From Marinosulfonomonas sp. (lineage in GTDB: Bacteria > Pseudomonadota > Alphaproteobacteria > Rhodobacterales > Rhodobacteraceae), in the NCBI GenBank assembly GCA_022712735.1, contig JAFLKA010000316.1, forward strand, positions 1 through 8,775: a stretch of 8,775 nucleotides of DNA. The letters run 5' to 3'. Below the pieces are notes generated by a model. The model saw only the letters and a list, made by a program, of their open reading frames with translations, was not told where the DNA came from and did not search any database. Below are positions 1 through 6,051 of this stretch, in pieces (within the stretch, counting starts at the first letter, position 1; each line of letters begins with the position of its first letter). Position numbers and translations under genes: made by a program.

Positions 1-1410
1 TGGCAAGACCTGTGCCGTGGTCCGCATTTACAGCACACCGGCCAAGTGCAGGGCGATGCCTTTAAACTGATGTCGATCGCCGGTGCCTATTGGCGGGGCG
101 ATAGCGACCGCGCCATGTTGCAACGCATCTATGGCGTGGCGTTCCAGAACAAGAACGACCTGAAAAAACACATGTTCATGCTGGAAGAGGCCGAAAAACG
201 TGACCACCGCAAACTGGGCCGCGAGATGGACCTGTTTCACTTTCAGGAAGAAGCGCCAGGCATGGTGTTCTGGCACCCCAACGGCTGGACCCTGTATCGC
301 ACATTGCAAGATTACATGCGCCGTCGCCAAAACGATGACGGATATCTTGAAATCAACACCCCGATGGTGGTGGATCGCAAACTGTGGGAGGCATCAGGCC
401 ACTGGGAAAAATACCGCGAAAACATGTTCACCACTGAAATTGATGATGAGCACGCCAATGACAAACGCACCAACGCGCTAAAACCGATGAACTGTCCCTG
501 CCACGTTCAGGTCTATAATCAGGGTATGAAATCCTACCGTGATCTGCCGCTGCGGCTGGCCGAATTCGGATCGTGCCACCGGTACGAAAGCTCGGGCTCG
601 ATGCACGGGTTAATGCGGGTGCGCGGATTCACACAGGATGACGCGCATATTTTCTGCACCGAGGAGCAGATCGCTTCGGAAACAAAAAAGTTTGTTGAGC
701 TTCTTAAGCGAGTCTATCAGGATTTGGGGTTCACTGATTTCAAAATCATGTTTTCAACCCGACCAGAAGTTCGCGGCGGAACTGATGAGGTATGGGATAA
801 GGCCGAGAAATATTTGGAAGACGCCGTTAAAAAGCTGGATATGCCCTATACTCTAGATCCTGGTGAAGGCGCATTTTACGGCCCCAAGATTGATTTCAAA
901 CTGACCGACGCGATTGGCCGCGAATGGCAGCTGGGCACGCTTCAGGCCGATTTCGTGCTGCCTGATCGTCTAAATGCCGAATATGTCGGCGAGGATGGTG
1001 CAAAACACACCCCCGTCATGCTGCACCGCGCCACCCTTGGATCGTTCGAACGGTTCCTTGGCATCCTGATCGAAAACTACGCCGGAAAATTCCCGCTGTG
1101 GTTGGCTCCGCGTCAAGTGGTGGTTGCCGCAATCGTTTCGGATGCGGATGAATACGTGCAAGAGGTGGTCACTGAGCTGCGCGCCAAAGGCATCCGTGCC
1201 GAGGCCGACGTGCGCAACGAGAAGATCAACTACAAGGTCCGCGAGCATTCATTAGGCAAGGTGCCGGTCATTCTGGCCATCGGCATGCGCGAGGTCGAGG
1301 AGCGCACCGTGTCCGTGCGCCGTCTGGGCAACAAGCGCACAACAGTCATATCGCTGGAAGAGGCTGTAACATCTCTGACGCAAGAGGCGCTTGCGCCCGA
1401 TCTTGCCTAA
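1..1410 (+). CDS. thrS: Threonine--tRNA ligase, 3' part (partial)
   Basis: Cytoplasmic class II aminoacyl-tRNA synthetase that charges tRNA-Thr with threonine. The frame is open from base 1, so the gene enters from the left and GTG 46 is not its start. 469 residues are present; the TGS domain and most of the editing domain, roughly 180 residues, lie outside. Residues 4-8 read LCRGPH, the end of the editing domain with its conserved Cys. The catalytic core follows: MNCPCH with the zinc-ligand Cys at fragment residue 165, motif 2 around CHRYE and [10 protein letters not shown] (zinc His 216), and [14 protein letters not shown] (zinc His 342, motif 3). The C-terminal stretch from about residue 370 is the anticodon-binding domain. 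Where many bacterial enzymes have NCPGH, this one has NCPCH. No frameshift is visible. Identification is secure. Confidence 0.97.
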   Translation, partial: WQDLCRGPHLQHTGQVQGDAFKLMSIAGAYWRGDSDRAMLQRIYGVAFQNKNDLKKHMFMLEEAEKRDHRKLGREMDLFHFQEEAPGMVFWHPNGWTLYRTLQDYMRRRQNDDGYLEINTPMVVDRKLWEASGHWEKYRENMFTTEIDDEHANDKRTNALKPMNCPCHVQVYNQGMKSYRDLPLRLAEFGSCHRYESSGSMHGLMRVRGFTQDDAHIFCTEEQIASETKKFVELLKRVYQDLGFTDFKIMFSTRPEVRGGTDEVWDKAEKYLEDAVKKLDMPYTLDPGEGAFYGPKIDFKLTDAIGREWQLGTLQADFVLPDRLNAEYVGEDGAKHTPVMLHRATLGSFERFLGILIENYAGKFPLWLAPRQVVVAAIVSDADEYVQEVVTELRAKGIRAEADVRNEKINYKVREHSLGKVPVILAIGMREVEERTVSVRRLGNKRTTVISLEEAVTSLTQEALAPDLA

Positions 1411-1411
1411 A

Positions 1412-1447
1412 ACTGTAACATTCCGCCCCTCCGCACTGTAACATTCC
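1412..1447. repeat. Two direct copies of ACTGTAACATTCC, 23 bp apart
   Basis: ACTGTAACATTCC occurs at 1412-1424 and exactly again at 1435-1447. The period is 23 bp, about two helical turns, so both copies face the same side of the DNA. A shorter copy, CTGTAACAT, lies in the end of thrS at 1364-1372. The spacing suits paired binding of a regulator upstream of bufA, whose start is about 180 bp downstream. The GTAAC core recalls the -35 element GTAACC of the ECF sigma factor that controls related clusters in Caulobacter, but I see no matching -10 element at the right distance. The role is inferred only. Confidence 0.5.
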
Positions 1448-1609
1448 AGCGCGGGCGGGCGGATTTTCGTGTTTTTCGGCGCAAACCTGCGTATTTCCCC
1501 TGATATGTCATAACGCGCCCGTGACACACGCCGATGTGAATGGCTTGCACAGATGCCCTGCCCCTATGCTTTCCTATGTCGCAAACAGCGGCACATGGAA
1601 ACGTAACCT

Positions 1610-1614
1610 AAGGA
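1610..1614 (+). promoter_or_regulatory. Ribosome binding site of bufA
   Basis: AAGGA lies 9 nt before ATG 1624. It is the best Shine-Dalgarno match in the region and fixes the start at an ATG followed by a good signal peptide. Confidence 0.7.
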
Positions 1615-1623
1615 TCATCTCAT

Positions 1624-1914
1624 ATGTCATACCACGTTAAATCGCTCGCCGTTGCTGGCGCTATCGCTGCTGCCCTGACCGCCACATCCACCGTTCCAGC
1701 TGCCGCTGCTGCCAAAGAAAAATGCTACGGCGTTTCACTGGCTGGCGCAAATGACTGTAAAGCAGGCGCTGGCACAACATGCGCAGGCACATCGACTGTT
1801 GATTACCAAGGCAACGCATTTACGATGGTTGCTGCGGGCACTTGCACCACAATGGAATTGCCCGAGGGCCGCATGGGGTCGTTTGAAGAGCTTGAGCGCG
1901 ACATCCCTGCCTAA
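1624..1914 (+). CDS. bufA: Bufferin-type precursor peptide, DUF2282 family
   Basis: 96-residue secreted peptide, the likely substrate of the enzymes encoded next to it. Residues 1-30 form a signal peptide: Lys 6, a long Ala/Leu-rich core and an Ala run ending near residue 30. The mature part starts near KEKCYG and has four cysteines at 34, 45, 53 and 74, in the contexts EKCYG, NDC, TTCAG and GTC, the standard DUF2282 pattern. In characterised bufferins, cysteines of this pattern are partly turned into thiooxazole groups by the MNIO enzyme and the product binds copper in the periplasm. The related Cupriavidus gig cluster is induced by gold. The tail ERDIPA after the last Cys is acidic and may be a recognition or spacer segment (inference). 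An intrinsic terminator follows within 10 nt of the stop, so most transcripts may carry bufA alone. Family assignment is strong; the metal is inferred. Confidence 0.9.
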   Translation: MSYHVKSLAVAGAIAAALTATSTVPAAAAAKEKCYGVSLAGANDCKAGAGTTCAGTSTVDYQGNAFTMVAAGTCTTMELPEGRMGSFEELERDIPA

Positions 1915-1924
1915 TATACTGATC

Positions 1925-1960
1925 TGGCGCCTTTGCACGAACCGCAAGGGCGCCATTTTT
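1925..1960 (+). terminator. Intrinsic terminator after bufA (possible attenuator)
   Basis: TGGCGCCTTTGC (1925-1936) pairs with GCAAGGGCGCCA (1944-1955) with a single G-T mismatch and a 7-nt loop, followed directly by TTTTT (1956-1960). It sits between the precursor gene and the modifying enzymes of the same cluster. Partial read-through would give abundant BufA and little BufBCD. Confidence 0.85.
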
Positions 1961-1965
1961 CTACC

Positions 1966-2080
1966 TATTGCGTGTTGCGTTCAAATAGAATTGCGCATTC
2001 AGATGGCAAGCCGAGGCAGCGTTTGAGCTTCAAATGCGTTCGGCTTGCCATCTGAATTCGATTTAACGCTACACGCTATA
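1966..2080. repeat. Long imperfect palindrome between bufA and bufB (MITE-like or RNA structure)
   Basis: The core arms are a perfect 18-bp inverted repeat: ATTCAGATGGCAAGCCGA (1997-2014) and its complement (2040-2057). Inside, GCGTTTGA (2019-2026) pairs with TCAAATGC (2030-2037) around a 3-nt loop. Outside, GCGTGTTGCGTT (1970-1981) matches the complement of 2065-2076 at 11 of 12 positions, then AAAT (1983-1986) matches 2061-2064, and TAT at the outer edge also pairs. The two halves together give arms of roughly 50 bp, interrupted by small bulges and one 7-nt insertion on the left. This is too long and too symmetric for an ordinary operator. It could be a small non-coding mobile element with terminal inverted repeats and TA ends, a repetitive extragenic palindrome, or a stable leader structure of the bufBCD message. 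No coding frame runs through it. Confidence 0.75.
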
Positions 2081-2096
2081 AAAACAGGGTTTCCCA

Positions 2097-2957
2097 ATGC
2101 ACGATACCTCTCCCGCGAAATTCAGGACCCTGCCAAACCGCCCCGGCGTTGGATATAAACCACAACATTTCGCCGCCATCATGGAGGACGCCAGCCCGGT
2201 TGAATGGCTGGAAATCCACGCCGAAAACTACATGGGCGATGGTGGCCGCCCGCTGGCACAGTTGCGCCATCTGGCCGAAAAATTCCCGATTTCCGTGCAC
2301 GGCGTTGGCCTGTCGATCGGTGGCAAAGACCCGCTTGATCTGGACCATTTAACCCGCCTGAAACACCTCTGTGACTGGCTGAACCCCGCGTCATTCTCCG
2401 AACATCTGGCATGGTCGACCCACGAGGGCCACTACCTGAACGACCTTATCGCGCTGCCCTACACTGAAGAAACAGTCACCAGCGTTGCCGATCATGTCGC
2501 GCAGGTGCAGGACGTTCTGGGGCGCAAAATGCTGCTGGAAAACCCGTCGTCCTATCTGGCGTTCGCTGAATCCACCCTGTCCGAGGTCGATTTTCTGGCC
2601 GAAGTGGTAAAACGCACCGACTGCGGCCTGCTGCTTGATATCAACAACGTGTTCATCTCGGCCACCAACCAGAAAACCAGCGCCATTGCCTATATCGACA
2701 GCTTTCCCTTGGAACATGTTGGCGAATTTCACCTTGGCGGCCATGACGAAGACATGGACGACACCGGTGCACTGCTGTTGATCGACAGCCACGGACGCGA
2801 AGTGGTCGATCCGGTCTGGGCGCTGTTTGATTACACCCTGAATAAATCCGGCCCCCGCCCCGCCCTGATCGAATGGGACGCCAACGTGCCCGATTGGCCG
2901 GAATTGGCCGCCGAAGCCAAGCGCGCCGCGCAAATTCTGGACAAAATTGCAACATGA
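2097..2957 (+). CDS. bufB: MNIO-family peptide-modifying oxidase, DUF692
   Basis: 286-residue multinuclear non-heme iron oxidase with a TIM-barrel fold, cytoplasmic, expected to oxidise cysteines of BufA with O2. Conserved metal and active-site residues appear in order: E39-H41 (LEIHAEN), H68 (SVHGVG), E102-H103 (SEHLAW), E148-N149 (LLENPSSY), D181-N184 (LLDINNVF), H207, H212 and H216 (EHVGEFHLGGH), H232 and E259 (LIEWD). Length and motif order match the family throughout. ATG 2097 is preceded by a weak AGGG at 2086-2089, so translation may be modest. The stop overlaps the bufC start by ATGA. The adjacent DUF2282 precursor and DUF2063 partner place it in the bufferin branch rather than the methanobactin branch (MbnB). 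The exact chemistry is inferred from homologues. Confidence 0.93.
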   Translation: MHDTSPAKFRTLPNRPGVGYKPQHFAAIMEDASPVEWLEIHAENYMGDGGRPLAQLRHLAEKFPISVHGVGLSIGGKDPLDLDHLTRLKHLCDWLNPASFSEHLAWSTHEGHYLNDLIALPYTEETVTSVADHVAQVQDVLGRKMLLENPSSYLAFAESTLSEVDFLAEVVKRTDCGLLLDINNVFISATNQKTSAIAYIDSFPLEHVGEFHLGGHDEDMDDTGALLLIDSHGREVVDPVWALFDYTLNKSGPRPALIEWDANVPDWPELAAEAKRAAQILDKIAT

Positions 2958-3715
2958 CCGTCACGCAAAACGAATTCACCAAGGCAATCCTTAACGCTGA
3001 TTTGCCCGTGCCGGATGGTCTGTGCAACCCCGAAGGGGCGTCCGCTGGAAAACGGTTTTCCGTCTACCGCAATAACGTCGCGGTCAGCCTGTCCGAGGCA
3101 TTAGAGGTCACATTCCCCGTGATCCGCAAATTGGTCGGCAATAAATTCTTCACCGCAATGGCCGGTGTGTTCCTGCGCCAACACCAACCAGACAGTCCGA
3201 TGCTTATGTATTACGGCGCTGACATGCCCGCCTTTCTGGACAGCTTCCCGCCTGTTGCCCATCTGGGGTATCTGCCCGACGTCGCTCGCGTTGAACTCGC
3301 ACTTTGCCGCAGCTATCACGCCGCCGATGCGGCCCCGATTGATCCACAAATCCTGCAATCCATCGCCCCCGACGCGCTGCTGTCCACCCGCTTGCATCTG
3401 GCCCCCTCGCTGCATCTGATCCGCTCGAACTGGCCCGCCGCCGCCCTGTTCCACGCCAACAGCAACCCTGATGCGCCAAAGCCGGTCATGCAGGCCGAAG
3501 ACGTGTTGATCACCCGTCCCGAATATGACCCCGAAGTCACAGATCTGCCCCCGGGGGGCGGCGCATTTATCGCAGGTTTGATGAACGGCGAAACACTGGG
3601 CGAGGCCCATAAAACCGCGACCATATCCACAGGTGATTTCGATCTGACCGAAGTTATCGGCCTCCTGCTATCAAAGGCCGCAATTATAAAAATAACCGAA
3701 GGGACACCAAAATGA
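2954..3715 (+). CDS. bufC: DUF2063 partner protein of the MNIO enzyme
   Basis: 253 residues. The frame is open further upstream (to 2873), but ATG 2954 gives the ATGA overlap with bufB (2954-2957) and an N-terminus, MTVTQNEFTKAI, that fits the family. The N-terminal DUF2063 domain is clear: RFSVYRNNVAVSLSEAL at 34-50, FPVIRKLVG at 54-62, FFTAMAGVFL at 65-74, DMPAFLDSFPP at 90-100, YLPDVARVELAL at 106-117 and YHAADA at 121-126. DUF2063 proteins bind the precursor and hold it for the MNIO enzyme (family knowledge). No metal ligands or transmembrane segments are obvious. The 3' end overlaps bufD by ATGA, so bufBCD is one translationally coupled unit. Confidence 0.9.
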   Translation: MTVTQNEFTKAILNADLPVPDGLCNPEGASAGKRFSVYRNNVAVSLSEALEVTFPVIRKLVGNKFFTAMAGVFLRQHQPDSPMLMYYGADMPAFLDSFPPVAHLGYLPDVARVELALCRSYHAADAAPIDPQILQSIAPDALLSTRLHLAPSLHLIRSNWPAAALFHANSNPDAPKPVMQAEDVLITRPEYDPEVTDLPPGGGAFIAGLMNGETLGEAHKTATISTGDFDLTEVIGLLLSKAAIIKITEGTPK

Positions 3716-4251
3716 ACGCGCTGATTTCACTACATAATTCGATATTCGAGAGGCTTGAAAATATGCTTGGCCCGTGGTTCTTGCCCACACTGGCCCGCTT
3801 TACCTTTGCCGCGACCCTGCTGCTCTATTTCTTGAACTCGGCCCGCACCAAAATCGGTGAAGGCTTCTTTGGTTTCCTTGATATCAGCCGCGCCTACGGT
3901 CAAATATTCCCGCAAGCATTCGAGGCCGCAGGCTATGACGACGAGGCCATGTCCGCGTTCCAGTGGCTCGTTTCGCTTGCCGGAACATGGGCGGAATTCG
4001 TCCTGCCAGTGCTGATCCTGATTGGGTTGTTCACCCGTCTGGCCGCCCTTGGCATGATCGGCTTTATCATCGTGCAAAGCCTGACAGACATCTACGGCCA
4101 CATGGCGGAAAAATACGGCGTGTGGTTTGACCGGATATCGGACGGTGTGATCATGGATCAACGGCTGTTCTGGGTCACCGTGCTGTTGATCCTGGTGGTG
4201 CGCGGCGCCGGACCCCTATCACTGGACCGCCTGATGCAGCGCAACACCTAA
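3712..4251 (+). CDS. bufD: DoxX-family inner membrane protein
   Basis: 179-residue DoxX-like protein with four predicted helices, about residues 23-43, 84-106, 109-125 and 151-165. The long loop after helix 1 carries DISRAYGQIFPQ. DoxX proteins regularly close DUF2282-DUF692-DUF2063 clusters (gigT in Cupriavidus, the fourth gene in Caulobacter). Their role there is unproven; electron transfer or thiol handling at the membrane is often suggested. A good ribosome site, GAAGGGA (3698-3704), lies 7 nt before the ATG, inside bufC. The ATGA overlap with bufC ties its expression to the modifying enzymes. The subfamily function is uncertain. Confidence 0.88.
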   Translation: MNALISLHNSIFERLENMLGPWFLPTLARFTFAATLLLYFLNSARTKIGEGFFGFLDISRAYGQIFPQAFEAAGYDDEAMSAFQWLVSLAGTWAEFVLPVLILIGLFTRLAALGMIGFIIVQSLTDIYGHMAEKYGVWFDRISDGVIMDQRLFWVTVLLILVVRGAGPLSLDRLMQRNT

Positions 4252-4287
4252 CCCCTTCTTCTTGCCTTAAATACCTCCGCCGGAGGC
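4252..4287 (-). repeat. Rhodobacteraceae-type intergenic repeat with CCTCCGCCGGAGG palindrome
   Basis: Read on the minus strand the block is GCCTCCGGCGGAGG, then TATTTAAGG, then CAAGAAGAAG. From memory, versions of this sequence (a GCCTCCGGCGG core, TATTT, then CAAGAAGAAG) recur between genes in many Rhodobacteraceae genomes. Here it fills the start of the convergent gap after bufD. The function is unknown to me; a terminator-associated role is plausible. Confidence 0.55.
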
Positions 4288-4296
4288 TACGGCGCA

Positions 4297-4313
4297 CGCC
4301 CCCGCAGGGGGCG
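4297..4313. terminator. GC-rich hairpin in convergent gap
   Basis: CGCCCCC (4297-4303) pairs with GGGGGCG (4307-4313) around the loop GCA, between two genes that end toward each other. It lacks a clear T run on either side, so it is at best a weak bidirectional terminator, perhaps acting with the CCTCCGCCGGAGG palindrome just to the left. Confidence 0.4.
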
Positions 4314-4323
4314 GCGCAACTCC

Positions 4324-4683
4324 TCAATGTTCATCCGGCTTTGTCGCGGCCAACGCCAGCACCCCGCCCAGCGCGCACATCGCAATCGGAAACATGGTGA
4401 ACGCGTTAAAATGAAACGCATAATACATCCCCGCCGCCGACGCCAACATCATACCGCCACCGATCATCGCCCTTGATCGCGCCATCGCGCCGCCCGCAAT
4501 CGCCAGCAGTGGTGCAAACAGGCTCATAAACTTGATCAACCCGACATTCTCGACCTGCTGAAACGTATCCGGTATTTCCTTACCGGCCCAATCGACAAAT
4601 TCGGTATAACCGAAACTAAAAAACCCGACGATCATACCGATCACCCCGCCGATTATCCCCAATACCAAAGCCGCATTACGCAT
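4324..4683 (-). CDS. Small four-helix membrane protein, function unknown
   Basis: 119 residues if ATG 4683 (MRNAALVLGI) is used. I prefer this to the upstream ATG 4725 because it overlaps the stop of the preceding gene by only 8 nt, has GGGGGAT about 6 nt upstream, and puts the first helix at the very N-terminus. Four hydrophobic segments lie at about 4-24, 49-67, 71-90 and 95-113. The segments are rich in Gly and Met (IIGGVIGMIVG, AMIGGGMMLAS). The short C-terminal tail TKPDEH is polar. I cannot name the family with confidence; the GIIGGVIG start recalls small DUF4064-like membrane proteins. It is co-transcribed with the ArsC/Spx-like gene upstream, which gives no firm functional clue. Confidence 0.75.
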   Translation of the reverse strand: MRNAALVLGIIGGVIGMIVGFFSFGYTEFVDWAGKEIPDTFQQVENVGLIKFMSLFAPLLAIAGGAMARSRAMIGGGMMLASAAGMYYAFHFNAFTMFPIAMCALGGVLALAATKPDEH

Positions 4684-5014
4684 CACTAATCCCCCAATGC
4701 TTCTGCTCGTCCTTACCCCATCCAAGGGTCAGCAACCCGCCTTCTTCCAATATCACTGGCCGTTTCATTAAACTAGGATGGGCCAGCATCAGCGCCACAG
4801 GATTGCCCTTGCGCTCATCCTCACTCAGCTTGCGCCATGTGGTCGAACGCCGGTTCACCAGATCCTGCCCGAACACCACAAAAAACCGCTCCAGTTCTTC
4901 GGCTTTCAACCCGTCCTTTCGCACATCAACCAGTTCCGCCTCATGCCCTGCCGCCTTTAACGCCTTCAGCGCACGGCGGCATGTATCACAGTTTTTTAGC
5001 CCGTATATTTTCAT
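4676..5014 (-). CDS. ArsC/Spx-family thioredoxin-fold protein
   Basis: 112 residues, the usual size for this family. The N-terminal strand MKIYGLKNCDTCRRA carries Cys 9 and Cys 12 as a CDTC motif, followed by DVRKDGL (30-36), NRRSTTWRKL (54-63) and the cis-Pro segment MKRPVIL (83-89). This order matches the ArsC/Spx/YffB group. Arsenate reductases of this fold use the first Cys with three Arg residues and glutathione or glutaredoxin; Spx-type members use CXXC as a redox switch. The sequence is closer to the uncharacterised YffB-like branch than to a proven arsenate reductase, and no ars genes are nearby. GAGGG lies 5 nt before the ATG. The 3' end overlaps the next gene by 8 nt. The family is secure; the substrate is not known. 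Confidence 0.88.
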   Translation of the reverse strand: MKIYGLKNCDTCRRALKALKAAGHEAELVDVRKDGLKAEELERFFVVFGQDLVNRRSTTWRKLSEDERKGNPVALMLAHPSLMKRPVILEEGGLLTLGWGKDEQKHWGISDA

Positions 5015-5110
5015 TTTACCCTCACAATTTTCCCGATCACTATAAGCGGAGCGTCGCTGAGTGCGAGCGTATTTTTCTTGCCTTTTGTCAAAATCACCCT
5101 ACGGTTTTGG

Positions 5111-5230
5111 CTGTGACATCAGGTTTCTTGACGACCGTCCTGTAATTGGGGGCAGCCGATAGACTGGAGAACTGGCTGCACGACCCTGCAGTAATTTCGC
5201 TGTCGGGGGGTTAAACGACGGAGAAAACGG
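5111..5230 (+). promoter_or_regulatory. Upstream region and structured leader of csp1
   Basis: CTGTGAC at 5111-5117 is followed 41 nt later (start to start) by GCAGCCG (5152-5158). GCAGCC (5152-5157) pairs with GGCTGC (5174-5179) to form a hairpin, then comes CTGCA (5186-5190) and GGAG (5220-5223) 7 nt before the ATG. The same elements in the same order and nearly the same spacing precede csp2. TGTAAT at 5141-5146 could be a -10 element, but no convincing -35 lies 17 nt upstream. The hairpin would be near the 5' end of the mRNA. Confidence 0.5.
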
Positions 5231-5440
5231 ATGGCAAATGGCACCGTAAAATGGTTTAATACGACTAAAGGTTTTGGGTTTATTGCACCTGATGATGGCG
5301 GCAATGATGTATTTGTACATATCTCGGCGGTCGAAGCAGCAGGCATGACTGGCCTCGCTGATGACCAGAAGATCGAGTATGAAATGGTTGAAGGACGCGA
5401 CGGCCGTGCCAGTGCCGGCGAGCTGAAACTGGTCGAGTAA
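5231..5440 (+). CDS. Cold-shock protein (CspA family), copy 1
   Basis: 69-residue single cold-shock domain, cytoplasmic, binds single-stranded RNA and DNA and melts RNA secondary structure. The RNP1-like motif KGFGFI is at 13-18 and the RNP2-like motif VFVHIS at 27-32, with the aromatic W8, F9, F15, F17, F28 and H30 that stack on nucleobases. It differs from copy 2 at 16 of 69 positions (77% identity), with the differences concentrated in the second half. Start ATG 5231 has GGAG upstream and gives the canonical N-terminus MANGTVKWFN. Tandem csp copies often differ in temperature or growth-phase response (family knowledge). The exact subfamily is not assignable. Confidence 0.96.
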   Translation: MANGTVKWFNTTKGFGFIAPDDGGNDVFVHISAVEAAGMTGLADDQKIEYEMVEGRDGRASAGELKLVE

Positions 5441-5465
5441 ACCGCCAATAGCGCGAAAAATTCAA

Positions 5466-5505
5466 CGTGGCCTGCCTCTGCGGGCCACGCTTAGGCGTGC
5501 GCACG
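5466..5505 (+). terminator. Hairpin cluster after csp1 (weak terminator or mRNA end structure)
   Basis: CGTGGCC (5466-5472) pairs with GGCCACG (5483-5489). The right arm overlaps a second possible stem, CACGC (5486-5490) with GCGTG (5495-5499) around TTAG, and a 10-bp palindrome CGTGCGCACG follows at 5496-5505. There is no T run, so intrinsic termination is doubtful. The first two stems cannot form together. Confidence 0.4.
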
Positions 5506-5573
5506 AACCCGCCGCAAATCACATATCCAAAAAGAAAAGCTTGTATTACCACGCAAATGGCCCCATGTGTCCC

Positions 5574-5692
5574 CTGTGACGCTATTCTTATTCTACCCGC
5601 CTCCTTATCTAAAGCAGCCGGACGATGTTAAAAGACTGCTGCACCAAGCCGCTGCATACTGCGGGCGGTGATACTACTTAAGGAGATACGGA
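5574..5692 (+). promoter_or_regulatory. Upstream region and structured leader of csp2
   Basis: CTGTGAC (5574-5580), then GCAGCCG (5614-5620) 40 nt later. GCAGC (5614-5618) pairs with GCTGC (5638-5642); CTGCA (5652-5656) follows, and AAGGAGA (5680-5686) lies 6 nt before the ATG. GCAGC starts 79 nt before the ATG, exactly as in csp1. Between these shared landmarks the two leaders are largely different in sequence, which suggests that the landmarks are selected. TTATCT (5605-5610) might be a -10 element. Confidence 0.5.
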
Positions 5693-5902
5693 ATGGCTAC
5701 TGGCACCGTAAAATGGTTTAACACTACTAAAGGTTTCGGCTTCGTCGCACCTGACGACGGCGGCAAAGACGTGTTTGTACACATCTCGGCTGTTGAGCGC
5801 GCTGGTCTGACTGGCCTTGCTGACAACCAAAAAGTTGAATTCGAGCTGGAAGAGGGCCGTGATGGCCGTCAGTCCGCAGGCGCGATCACACTGATTGACT
5901 AA
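5693..5902 (+). CDS. Cold-shock protein (CspA family), copy 2
   Basis: 69-residue single cold-shock domain protein, a paralogue of the gene 250 bp upstream. KGFGFV at 13-18 and VFVHIS at 27-32 are the nucleic-acid-binding motifs. The C-terminal half is more acidic than copy 1 ([21 protein letters not shown]). The strong ribosome site AAGGAGA suggests higher translation than copy 1, which has only GGAG. It has its own upstream region and a strong terminator at 5942-5977, so it can be expressed on its own. Confidence 0.96.
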   Translation: MATGTVKWFNTTKGFGFVAPDDGGKDVFVHISAVERAGLTGLADNQKVEFELEEGRDGRQSAGAITLID

Positions 5903-5941
5903 AAGTTCGGCGGGCTAACCCCTGCCGTCTTGCTAGAATTG

Positions 5942-5977
5942 AAAACACCCCGTTGCCTTTGGCTTCGGGGTGTTTTT
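5942..5977 (+). terminator. Strong intrinsic terminator after csp2
   Basis: AAAACACCCCG (5942-5952) pairs perfectly with CGGGGTGTTTT (5966-5976), an 11-bp stem with a 13-nt loop, ending in TTTTT. The A run before the stem means that it could also act on the other strand. Confidence 0.9.
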
Positions 5978-6002
5978 ATGTCTACAGCGCAACCAATCTA
6001 AA

Positions 6003-6030
6003 CACCCCGCACTAATCGGGGCATTATTTT
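6003..6030. terminator. Hairpin between csp2 and the minus-strand secreted protein gene
   Basis: CCCCG (6005-6009) pairs with CGGGG (6017-6021). On the plus strand it is followed by CATTATTTT; on the minus strand GTGTTT follows. It lies about 30 bp past the stop of the minus-strand gene and probably ends that transcript. Its core repeats the CACCCCG of the csp2 terminator. Confidence 0.5.
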
Positions 6031-6051
6031 ATCCAGTGCGCATCGGCTGCG

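Noticed and set aside
1603..1608. GTAACC just before bufA as an ECF -35 element
   Set aside because: It lies only about 15 nt before the start codon, so any -10 would fall inside the gene.
2391..2933. 180-residue open frame on the minus strand inside bufB
   Set aside because: Entirely antisense to a well-supported DUF692 gene, with no recognisable domain; a shadow of high-GC codon use.
2873..2953. Upstream extension of bufC
   Set aside because: It would overlap bufB by 85 nt and adds a sequence that does not fit DUF2063; the ATGA-overlap start at 2954 is better.
3101..3610. 169-residue minus-strand frame inside bufC
   Set aside because: Antisense to a clear DUF2063 gene, low-complexity Gly/Gln-rich translation, no ribosome site.
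4684..4725. Upstream start for the small membrane protein
   Set aside because: It adds 14 polar residues before the first helix and a long overlap with the ArsC-like gene; ATG 4683 has the better ribosome site.
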